A DNA stretch of 31,471 bases from UBA11891 sp965658355 (GTDB lineage Bacteria; Bacteroidota; Bacteroidia; Flavobacteriales; Flavobacteriaceae). Shown one piece after another: positions 23,804-30,442 of the stretch. The stretch lies in assembly GCA_965658355.1 (NCBI GenBank), contig CBFHRX010000021.1, positions 1 through 31,471 of the forward strand, in the 5' to 3' direction. Both the position numbers and the translations under genes were made by a program. The notes beneath the pieces are model-generated. The model was not told the origin of the DNA, ran no database searches, and was given only the letters and a program-made list of their open reading frames with translations. Positions within the stretch are counted from its first letter, which is position 1; the number at the start of each line of letters is the position of its first letter.

Positions 23804-24976
23804 TTAATAGGTAAAAGAACCCAACTCGGAATGAATACTCACTTTTTTGGAAGAAGCCTTCTCTACCCGCCCGATTATTTGAGCAGCGACATTAAAAGAT
23901 TCTGATACTGCTATAATATCAGCGGCTACGGCTTCGGGTACATAAAACTCCAATCGATGTCCCATATTAAAAACCTCATACATCTCTTGCCCAGAGGTAT
24001 TTGATTCCTTTTGAATGAGTTTAAATAGCGGCGGAATGGGTAATAAATTATCTTTGACAATGTGCAAATCGTCAATAAAGTGCAAGATTTTTGTTTGGGC
24101 ACCTCCACTACAGTGAACCATCCCATGAATGTGTTGACGGGAAACCGTATCAAAAATTTTCTTTACGATGGGGGCATACGTACGTGTGGGAGACAACACC
24201 AGTTGCCCGACTGTTTGCTCAAGACCTTCCATAGCTTCCGTGAGCTTTCTTGAGCCTGAATAAATCAAGTCTCTGGGAACTGAAGCATCAAAACTTTCAG
24301 GGTATTTAGCTGCGAGATAACGATCGAAAACATCGTGCCGGGCAGAGGTTAATCCGTTGCTTCCCATTCCCCCATTGTAAGAACTCTCATAACTGGCTTG
24401 ACCGGAACTCGCAAGGCCCACAATAACATCTCCAGCTTGAATATTGGCATTGTCAATAACAGCTGCTCTTTTTACACGAGCGGTAACGGTTGAGTCTACT
24501 ATAATGGTTTGAACAAGGTCTCCAACGTCAGCTGTCTCCCCGCCTGTACTGGTGATTTTAACCCCATAGGAATGCAATTCTTCAATCAACTCTTCAGTAC
24601 CCTTGATAATAGCCCCGATGACATCACCCGGGATTCGGTTTTTGTTTCTTCCTATAGTGGAAGAAAGCAAAATATCTTCAGTGACTCCCACGCAAAGTAA
24701 ATCGTCTAAGTTCATGACTAAGGCATCTTGTGCAATCCCTTTCCATACAGACAAGTCTCCTGTTTCTTTCCAATACAAGTAGGCTAGTGACGATTTTGTA
24801 CCCGCTCCATCGGCATGCATAACTAAGGCATGATCGGCACTCCCGGTAAGCATGTCGGGAATGATTTTACAAAAAGCCTTGGGATACAAACCTTTGTCAA
24901 TATTGGCAATGGCTTTGTGCACATCTTCTTTTTGGGCCGAAACCCCTCTTTGTGCATATCGATCGCTTGGAGTCAT
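23804..24976 (-). CDS. purM: Phosphoribosylformylglycinamidine cyclo-ligase (AIR synthetase)
   Basis: ATP-dependent cyclisation of FGAM to AIR in purine synthesis. The 390-residue protein is the longer Bacteroidota form. It carries the PurM signature in MHADGAGTKSSLAYLYW, GIAQDALVMNLDDLLCVGVTED, STGGETADVGDLVQTIIVDS and NGGMGSNGLTSARHDVF. ATG at 24974-24976. It is upstream of, but 110 bp away from, the lipoprotein gene. To my knowledge purM, prfA and pyrF often adjoin in flavobacteria, so the three genes between purM and prfA look like an insertion. Confidence 0.95.
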   Translation of the reverse strand: MTPSDRYAQRGVSAQKEDVHKAIANIDKGLYPKAFCKIIPDMLTGSADHALVMHADGAGTKSSLAYLYWKETGDLSVWKGIAQDALVMNLDDLLCVGVTEDILLSSTIGRNKNRIPGDVIGAIIKGTEELIEELHSYGVKITSTGGETADVGDLVQTIIVDSTVTARVKRAAVIDNANIQAGDVIVGLASSGQASYESSYNGGMGSNGLTSARHDVFDRYLAAKYPESFDASVPRDLIYSGSRKLTEAMEGLEQTVGQLVLSPTRTYAPIVKKIFDTVSRQHIHGMVHCSGGAQTKILHFIDDLHIVKDNLLPIPPLFKLIQKESNTSGQEMYEVFNMGHRLEFYVPEAVAADIIAVSESFNVAAQIIGRVEKASSKKVSIHSELGSFTY

Positions 24977-24991
24977 AGTTTCACTTTAGTA

Positions 24992-25020
24992 CAAAAATAC
25001 GGTTTCAAAAACTTTGACAA
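24992..25020 (-). promoter_or_regulatory. purM promoter
   Basis: On the minus strand the -33 TTG (25018-25020) is 18 bp from TATTTTTG (24992-24999), an exact TAnnTTTG match. The leader would be only about 10 nt. No PurR-like or riboswitch element is visible. Confidence 0.6.
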
Positions 25021-25045
25021 CAGAATTCATTAGCTTGTTTTTCAA

Positions 25046-27172
25046 CTATTGCATGAACAACAATTGACGGTATTTAGCCAATGGCCAAATAGAAGCATCT
25101 ACAATCAGCTCTAACTTGTCACAGTGGTAGCGAATTTCCTCAAGGAAGGAGCATACCGTTTTCTGATAGGCAAGCGATTTTTTGTGAACATCGTTTTCTT
25201 CATCTGCTTTTTTTCGAGCCACTATCATATTGTTTACACCTGTGTTGATTGAAGCTATATGCTGAGAAATTCTTTCAATGATCAACATTTGCTCTTGGGC
25301 AAAATCCTTAAAGTCTTTGCCATAAATTTCTTTTAGGCCTTTTACATTTTCGATCAAAGTGTTTTGATATCGTATCGCCGTAGGAATAATATGATTACGA
25401 GCTATATCGCCAAGGGTACGGGCTTCTATTTTAAGCTTCATGACATACGCTTCCAGATCAACTTGAAATCGAGCTTCTAACTCTCTTTCGTTCATGACAT
25501 TGAGGGATTCGAAAAGCGCGACACTTTTCTTACTGACATAGGCAGATAAGGCTTCTGGTGTTGTTTTGTTATTACTAAGACCCCGCTTTTTAGATAAATC
25601 TTCCCAGTCTTCTGAGTAGCCATCTCCTTCGAAAAGTATTTTTTTAATCCCTTTAATTTGATCTCTTAATACGTTAAAGATGGCATCGTCTTTTTTCATG
25701 CCTTTCTTGTCGATCAAGGCATCAGTTTGCATTTTAAAGATTTTCAGCCTTTCTGCTACCATCGTATTTAGTACTGTCATAGGCTTTGCACAATTGGCAC
25801 TCGAGCCAACAGCCCGAAACTCGAATTTATTGCCGGTAAAGGCAAAAGGGGAAGTTCTATTTCGATCTGTATTATCCAATAATATTTCTGGAATCTTTCC
25901 AATCACATTCAATTTGAGGTCTGTTTTTTCTTGAGGGGATAACTTTCCTTTCGAAACATTTTCCAGGTCCTCTAATACTTCTGTCAATTGCTGCCCAATA
26001 AAGACAGAGATAATTGCAGGGGGTGCTTCGTTTGCCCCCAAACGGTGGTCGTTACTGGCGCTGGCAATTGAAGCTCTTAATAAAGCCTCATGTTCTAAAA
26101 CCGCTGCAATGGTGCTGATAAAGAAAGTCAGGAATTGAAGATTGGACATTGGGGTCTTACCCGGACTCAATAAATTGACGCCTGTATTAGTTTCCAAAGA
26201 CCAATTGTTATGCTTACCCGAACCGTTAATCCCCGCAAAGGGCTTTTCGTGTAGCAAGACTTTAAACTCATGCTTATCGGCAATGCGATTCATGATATCC
26301 ATTAACAAAGAGTTGTGATCAACCGCTAGGTTGACTTCTTCAAAAATAGGAGCCAATTCAAACTGGCTTGGGGCTACCTCATTATGTCGGGTTTTTATCG
26401 GAATCCCCAACCTCCAACATTCTTGTTCTAGCGCTTCCATAAATGCCAATACGCGGCTGGGAATGGAGCCAAAATAATGATCGTCTAACTGTTGCCCTTT
26501 TGAAGATTCGTGCCCAATCAGGGTTCGCCCTGTAAGTAATAAATCGGGTCTTAAAGCCGCTTTCTTTTTATCAATCAAAAAATATTCTTGCTCCCAACCT
26601 AGGGTCGCTATCACCCGATTGGTGTTTTTATCAAAATAACGACAGACGGCTGTTGCCGCTTTATCAAGCGCATGTGAAGATTTGATTAAGGGGGTTTTAA
26701 AATCTAATGCCTCACCGGTATAGGATACAAAAATGGTTGGGATACAGAGCGTAGTACCATATACAAAAGCGGGGGAAGACGGATCCCAAGCTGTATACCC
26801 ACGTGCTTCGAAGGTATTGCGAATCCCACCACTAGGAAAGCTTGAAGCATCCGGTTCTTGTTGTACCAACTGGTCGCCATCAAACTTAACAATAGGTTCT
26901 CCCGAGCTGGATCGATCAAAAAAGGCATCGTGCTTTTCGGCTGTCGCCCCGGTAAGGGGTTGAAACCAATGTGTGTAATGAGTTGCCCCTTTAGATAAAG
27001 CCCATGTTTTCATGGCGGCGGCAATCTGATCTGCTAGCACACGTTCAATTCTGATTCCTTTGACGATCGCTTCTGTAACTTTTAAAAAGGCATCTTTACT
27101 CAGATACTGCCGCAGTACATTTTCATTGAAAACATGAGCGCCGAACTTAGAAGTGTAAAATTCTGTTTGCAT
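25046..27172 (-). CDS. glnN: Glutamine synthetase type III
   Basis: Makes glutamine from glutamate, ammonia and ATP. The 708-residue protein is the large GSIII form found in Bacteroidota and some cyanobacteria, active as a dodecamer. Seen: RGYTAWDPSSPAFV and the N-terminal KFGAHVFNENVLRQYL block, GWEQEYFLIDK (metal-binding Glu), the ATP-loop-like INGSGKHNNWSLET, ANEAPPAIISVFIG, and FRAVGSSANCAKPM. ATG at 27170-27172. It is transcribed divergently from glnII across 308 bp that hold two shared dyads. A possible -7 box is at 27298-27305. No GSI is present in the window. Confidence 0.96.
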   Translation of the reverse strand: MQTEFYTSKFGAHVFNENVLRQYLSKDAFLKVTEAIVKGIRIERVLADQIAAAMKTWALSKGATHYTHWFQPLTGATAEKHDAFFDRSSSGEPIVKFDGDQLVQQEPDASSFPSGGIRNTFEARGYTAWDPSSPAFVYGTTLCIPTIFVSYTGEALDFKTPLIKSSHALDKAATAVCRYFDKNTNRVIATLGWEQEYFLIDKKKAALRPDLLLTGRTLIGHESSKGQQLDDHYFGSIPSRVLAFMEALEQECWRLGIPIKTRHNEVAPSQFELAPIFEEVNLAVDHNSLLMDIMNRIADKHEFKVLLHEKPFAGINGSGKHNNWSLETNTGVNLLSPGKTPMSNLQFLTFFISTIAAVLEHEALLRASIASASNDHRLGANEAPPAIISVFIGQQLTEVLEDLENVSKGKLSPQEKTDLKLNVIGKIPEILLDNTDRNRTSPFAFTGNKFEFRAVGSSANCAKPMTVLNTMVAERLKIFKMQTDALIDKKGMKKDDAIFNVLRDQIKGIKKILFEGDGYSEDWEDLSKKRGLSNNKTTPEALSAYVSKKSVALFESLNVMNERELEARFQVDLEAYVMKLKIEARTLGDIARNHIIPTAIRYQNTLIENVKGLKEIYGKDFKDFAQEQMLIIERISQHIASINTGVNNMIVARKKADEENDVHKKSLAYQKTVCSFLEEIRYHCDKLELIVDASIWPLAKYRQLLFMQ

Positions 27173-27297
27173 AAGTTAAGTATTGGTCAGAATGATATGT
27201 TGGAATTCCTTCATAATGAACAAATTGTGAAAGACTATCGTTACAATGACAACATAATGGTAGTTGAAATTACGCAATAGCTAAGCTTATTTGAGCA

Positions 27298-27305
27298 CAA
27301 AAGTA
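27298..27305 (-). promoter_or_regulatory. Possible glnN -7 promoter box
   Basis: On the minus strand TACTTTTG matches TAnnTTTG, predicting a leader of about 115-120 nt. No -33 TTG at normal spacing. The nearest shared dyad centre is 67.5 bp upstream, 42 bp (four helical turns) more than the 25.5 bp seen at glnK and glnII. Confidence 0.35.
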
Positions 27306-27364
27306 ACAGTTATCACAAAATTTTGGAGTTTAGACTATAAAAAATCAATTATTTACAATTTTAC

Positions 27365-27380
27365 CCCTAAAAAAATAGGG
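27365..27380. promoter_or_regulatory. Distal glnII dyad
   Basis: Perfect inverted repeat CCCTA-AAAAAA-TAGGG, centre 27372.5, in the glnN-glnII divergent region. It is 52 bp upstream of the proximal dyad, the same arrangement as at glnK. Confidence 0.65.
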
Positions 27381-27416
27381 TATTATTAAAAGTTTATAGA
27401 TTGTTGATTAAATACC

Positions 27417-27432
27417 CCCAATAAAATATGGG
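27417..27432. promoter_or_regulatory. Proximal glnII dyad (degenerate)
   Basis: CCC-N10-GGG with inner bases AA...AT instead of TA...TA; centre 27424.5. The right arm ends 17 bp before the glnII -7 box, exactly as at glnK. Confidence 0.55.
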
Positions 27433-27449
27433 TCAGGCTGTAAAAAAAT

Positions 27450-27457
27450 TATTTTTG
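27450..27457 (+). promoter_or_regulatory. glnII -7 promoter box
   Basis: TATTTTTG matches TAnnTTTG exactly, 23 bp before the glnII ATG. The -33 place is taken by the proximal dyad, as in an activator-dependent promoter. Confidence 0.65.
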
Positions 27458-27480
27458 GAAAAAATATAATATAAGTACTC

Positions 27481-28488
27481 ATGAGCAAATCAAAACTCGA
27501 ATACATTTGGTTAGACGGATACAAGCCGACGGCCAATTTGAGAAGTAAGACAAAAATTGTAGACGACTTTAGTGGAAAATTAGAAGATGCGCCTCTATGG
27601 TCATTTGATGGGTCTTCTACCCAGCAAGCAGAAGGAGGTTCTTCTGACTGTTTGTTAAAACCTGTAGCTGTATTTCCGGATCCAGATCGTAAGGATGGAT
27701 ACTTGATCATGACGGAAGTCTTAAATGCAGACGGATCCGCACACGAATCAAATGGTAGAGCGTTGATTGATGACGATGATAATGATTTTTGGTTCGGATT
27801 TGAACAAGAATACTTTCTTTGGGATCCCGAAACAAATCTTCCTCTTGGTTTTCCAAAAGATCAAACTCCTCAAGGGCAGTTTTACTGTTCTGCTGGTGCC
27901 AAAAACGCTTTCGGCCGTGAAATGGTAGAAGAACACCTAGACCTTTGTATTGCTGCAGGCATCAATGTTGAAGGAATCAATGCAGAAGTAGCTGCTGGAC
28001 AATGGGAGTATCAATGTTTTTCCAAAGGAGCTAAAGAAGCGGGAGACCAAATGTGGGTGTCGCGTTATTTACTAGAGCGTTTGGGAGAAAAATACGGATT
28101 GGCAATAGAATGGCATCCTAAACCACTCGGTGCAACAGACTGGAACGGCTCTGGAATGCATGCCAATTTCTCAAATAATACCTTAAGAACATGTGGTTCT
28201 CAAGAAACATATGAGAAAATTTGTGAAGCTTTCCGTCCTGTTGTTAAAGAGCATATAGAGGTATATGGAGCGTACAACGACCAAAGACTTACGGGAGAGC
28301 ACGAAACACAAGCTATCGACGAATTTAGCTACGGTGTTTCTGACCGTGGAGCTTCGATCAGAATTCCTATCATGACCGTTGAAAAAGGATGGAAAGGTTG
28401 GTTAGAAGATCGTCGTCCTGCTTCTAACGGAGATCCTTATAAGATTGCCGCTAGAATCATCAAAACTGTTAAATCTGCCAACGTATAA
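27481..28488 (+). CDS. glnII: Glutamine synthetase type II (eukaryote-like)
   Basis: A 335-residue GSII-type glutamine synthetase, the small class otherwise found in eukaryotes and some bacteria. The N-terminal beta-grasp domain includes EYIWLDGYKPTANLRSKTK and LWSFDGSSTQQAEG; the catalytic domain has FGFEQEYFLW (metal-binding Glu), GVSDRGASIRIP and WNGSGMHANFS (ATP/ammonium loop). The Tyr adenylylation motif of GSI is absent, so control is probably transcriptional. ATG at 27481. It follows the paired dyads and -7 box, and ends before a terminator. With divergent GSIII the locus supplies two unrelated classes of the same activity. Confidence 0.96.
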   Translation: MSKSKLEYIWLDGYKPTANLRSKTKIVDDFSGKLEDAPLWSFDGSSTQQAEGGSSDCLLKPVAVFPDPDRKDGYLIMTEVLNADGSAHESNGRALIDDDDNDFWFGFEQEYFLWDPETNLPLGFPKDQTPQGQFYCSAGAKNAFGREMVEEHLDLCIAAGINVEGINAEVAAGQWEYQCFSKGAKEAGDQMWVSRYLLERLGEKYGLAIEWHPKPLGATDWNGSGMHANFSNNTLRTCGSQETYEKICEAFRPVVKEHIEVYGAYNDQRLTGEHETQAIDEFSYGVSDRGASIRIPIMTVEKGWKGWLEDRRPASNGDPYKIAARIIKTVKSANV

Positions 28489-28518
28489 GGAGGCGATTTA
28501 AACTTGAATTTGACTTGA

Positions 28519-28548
28519 AATCCTGTCCGTTTGGGCAGGATTTTTTTT
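28519..28548 (+). terminator. glnII terminator
   Basis: 10-bp stem AATCCTGTCC / GGGCAGGATT (one G-T pair), loop GTTT, then a run of T residues. It overlaps the last bases of the convergent exchanger gene. Confidence 0.9.
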
Positions 28549-29485
28549 ATCCCGTAATGAGGGGCCATAAAAAGTAGAGGTAGACCGAAAAAAGGAGGAG
28601 CCCATCTAGGCGCCCTAGACGCATCTTTTTAGGTAAAAATACAAGCGGGAGTATGAGCAACGAAATCCCCATCATCCACCAAATATCATTGGTTAGCATC
28701 CCAGCATCTTTTACGGCTACAGGAGTAACAATAGCTGTTAACCCCATTACGGCCATTAAATTAAAAATATTGGACCCAATGAGGTTCCCTATCGAAATTG
28801 CTTTTTCTTTGTTGATAACCGCTATAATAGAAGCTGACAATTCCGGAATACTAGTTCCTATTGACACCACCGTAATGCTTATGACTCGCTCGCTTACCCC
28901 TAGACTATTCGCGAGAGAAATAGCCCCTTTTACCAAAGTTTCAGAACCTAGCCACAGTCCCAATCCTCCAAGGGCGAGGTAGCCCAAAGTCAAGGAATTA
29001 CTGAGTAGTTCATCGTCTTCCGGAGCTTCGTCAATAACGGCTTGCTTTTGATATCGAATTAAATACACAATAAAGAGTAGTAGCAATCCAAAAAGAACCC
29101 ATCCTTCCCATTGCTGAATGCTCTGATCGCCCAATAAAAAAACCATAAACAAAGCAGTTGCCAGGATCATCATAGGCCAATCGGTCTTGTAAAAACTTTC
29201 GGTAACCGTAATAGGTGAAATCATGATGGTAATCCCCAGCACAAAAGCCAAATTGGCAATATTAGAACCTATCACATTCCCCAAAGCCAAATCTGGATGT
29301 CCCGATAAAGCTGACTGGAGACTGACAATAAGTTCAGGTGCTGAGGTCGCAAAAGAAACTACTGTCATTCCGACCACAATCTTGGGGATACGAAGCTGCA
29401 ACGAGATCGATACAGCGGCTCTCATCAACCAATCCCCTCCTTTGATGAGCATCAAAAGACCGAAAATAATGGCTACAAAATTCAT
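28547..29485 (-). CDS. CaCA-family Na+/Ca2+ exchanger
   Basis: A 312-residue inner-membrane cation exchanger of the CaCA superfamily (YrbG-like) that would export Ca2+ against Na+ or H+. It has about ten hydrophobic helices in two inverted halves. Both alpha-repeats are clear: MTVVSFATSAPELIVS with GNVIGSNIANLAFVLG in the first half, and ITVVSIGTSIPELSAS with GNLIGSNIFNLMAVMG in the second, including the conserved ion-binding Glu in each PEL. An acidic cytosolic loop (DEAPEDDELL, about 153-162) separates the halves. ATG at 29483-29485. A TACCTTTG -7 box lies at 29503-29510. Confidence 0.93.
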   Translation of the reverse strand: MNFVAIIFGLLMLIKGGDWLMRAAVSISLQLRIPKIVVGMTVVSFATSAPELIVSLQSALSGHPDLALGNVIGSNIANLAFVLGITIMISPITVTESFYKTDWPMMILATALFMVFLLGDQSIQQWEGWVLFGLLLLFIVYLIRYQKQAVIDEAPEDDELLSNSLTLGYLALGGLGLWLGSETLVKGAISLANSLGVSERVISITVVSIGTSIPELSASIIAVINKEKAISIGNLIGSNIFNLMAVMGLTAIVTPVAVKDAGMLTNDIWWMMGISLLILPLVFLPKKMRLGRLDGLLLFSVYLYFLWPLITG

Positions 29486-29502
29486 CCTTAAAAATGTTCA
29501 AA

Positions 29503-29524
29503 CAAAGGTACTGTATATCTACAG
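29503..29524 (-). promoter_or_regulatory. Exchanger promoter box with adjacent dyad
   Basis: On the minus strand TACCTTTG (29503-29510) matches TAnnTTTG, with a leader of about 15 nt. A perfect dyad CTGTA-TATC-TACAG (29511-29524) abuts its upstream side and could be an operator. Confidence 0.4.
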
Positions 29525-29626
29525 AAGATACTATTAGCACTCACAGATTATATCCTTTAAAATCAATGTTACGCTCTAAAGCAATGAATCACATAGCAGT
29601 CGCTATTTAGAGCAATTATTCCTTTT

Positions 29627-29654
29627 TTTGGATTCAAAAAAATTGGTACATTTG
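29627..29654 (+). promoter_or_regulatory. tRNA-Arg promoter
   Basis: -33 TTTG (29627-29630) and an exact -7 TACATTTG (29647-29654), 16 bp apart, with the tRNA starting 9 bp later. The most complete promoter in the window. Confidence 0.75.
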
Positions 29655-29663
29655 CCGCTCAAA

Positions 29664-29737
29664 GGCCTCGTAGCATAACTGAATAGTGCACTTGATTACG
29701 GCTCAAGAGGTTGCAGGTTTGAATCCTGCCGAGGTCA
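29664..29737 (+). tRNA. tRNA-Arg (anticodon ACG)
   Basis: A 74-nt cloverleaf, CCA not encoded. The acceptor stem is GGCCTCG/CGAGGTC with A73. The D stem GCAT/GTGC closes with one U-G pair. The anticodon stem CTTGA/TCAAG carries loop TTACGGC, anticodon ACG (A34 normally becomes inosine and reads CGU, CGC and CGA). The T stem is GCAGG/CCTGC with loop TTTGAAT. Unusual tertiary bases: A15 with U48 instead of G15-C48, and A19 with U56 instead of the near-universal G19-C56; both pairs change together, so folding should be kept. The last 15-16 nt recur in the array downstream. Confidence 0.93.
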
Positions 29738-29757
29738 CGAATAAATAGTACAATTAG

Positions 29758-29789
29758 AAAAAACGCCAAGCTTGCTTGAGCGTTTTTTT
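29758..29789 (+). terminator. Terminator in repeat unit 1 (tRNA terminator)
   Basis: AAAAAACGC-CAAGC-TT-GCTTG-A-GCG followed by T7. A 14-bp stem with one bulged A. It ends the tRNA transcript 52 nt after A73. Confidence 0.93.
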
Positions 29790-29869
29790 GTTTGGACTAT
29801 TTTCAAAGCGGAGCTTTGTCAGGATCATACACTACTCCTGCCGAGGTCACGAATAAATAGTACAATTAG

Positions 29870-29901
29870 AAAAAACGCCAAGCTTGCTTGAGCGTTTTTT
29901 T
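29870..29901 (+). terminator. Terminator in repeat unit 2
   Basis: Exact copy of the unit 1 terminator, 112 bp downstream. Confidence 0.9.
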
Positions 29902-29982
29902 GTTTGGACTATTTTCAAAGCGGAGCTTTGTCAGGATCATACACTACTCCTGCCGAGGTCACGAATAAATAGTACAATTAGG

Positions 29983-30014
29983 AAAAACGCCAAGCTTGCT
30001 TGAGCGTTTTTTTT
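29983..30014 (+). terminator. Terminator in repeat unit 3
   Basis: Copy of the same hairpin with one A shorter on the 5' side (GGAAAAACGC) and T8 on the 3' side. Confidence 0.9.
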
Positions 30015-30075
30015 GTTTGGATTATTTTCAAAGCGGAGCTTTGTCAGGATCATACACTACTCCTGCCGAGGTCAC

Positions 30076-30442
30076 AATTACAACAAGGGATTGCAGCAAT
30101 GTAGTCCTTTTTTTGTTTCCTCACTTGCACACTATTTGCACACAAGTCTTGTTAAAGAATATTAACCATTAGGATCATTTACAAAATCTCAATAGTTACT
30201 GTAGTGTATATGTTTTGGTGGAGAATTGAAAACAGGAAAGTTATATGTGCCGCTGATCCCTTAGCCTCGAGGGCATGGGACAGCGGCACACCCATAAGAC
30301 CTCAAAGAGCGTTAAATCCTACCACACTACAATCTTCCCCCCAAACAACTCCCTCCAAAAACCACAACACAGAAATCTTAGTTTAACACAGTGATAGCAA
30401 TAGATTAGAGCGGATTTGGGGTGAGGGCTTTGGTATAGAAGC
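30076..30442. other. Non-coding region after the tRNA array with nested inverted repeats
   Basis: No gene is supported here. Contents: a weak stem with a T-run (30085-30114), two TTGCACAC copies 11 bp apart (30125-30132, 30136-30143), an outer inverted repeat TGTAGTGT/ACACTACA (30200-30207, 30324-30331) and inside it a GC-rich hairpin with arms GTGCCGCTG/CAGCGGCAC (30247-30255, 30281-30289) plus inner TCCC/GGGA. The octamer AGGATCAT and the heptamer ACACTAC also occur in each array unit, suggesting common origin. Confidence 0.6.

Larger units (their letters stand above)
29724..30075 (+). repeat. Tandem array of 112-113 bp units, each starting with the tRNA-Arg 3' end
   Basis: Units 29724-29835 (112 bp), 29836-29947 (112 bp) and 29948-30060 (113 bp), then a 15-bp stub 30061-30075. 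Each starts TCCTGCCGAGGTCAC, the 3' strand of the tRNA T arm and acceptor stem; in unit 1 this is the real tRNA end. Each unit then carries a terminator hairpin, a second hairpin CAAAGC-GGA-GCTTTG, and ends ATACACTAC. Units 1 and 2 are identical; unit 3 differs by two substitutions and one inserted T. No ORF runs through the array; 112 is not a multiple of 3. Confidence 0.95.

Noticed and set aside
29724..30075. CRISPR array
   Set aside because: The whole 112-bp unit repeats, with no short repeat alternating with unique spacers, and no cas genes are present.
30204..30386. 60-codon plus-strand frame
   Set aside because: It lies across the inverted-repeat hairpin, has no start signals and its peptide looks random.
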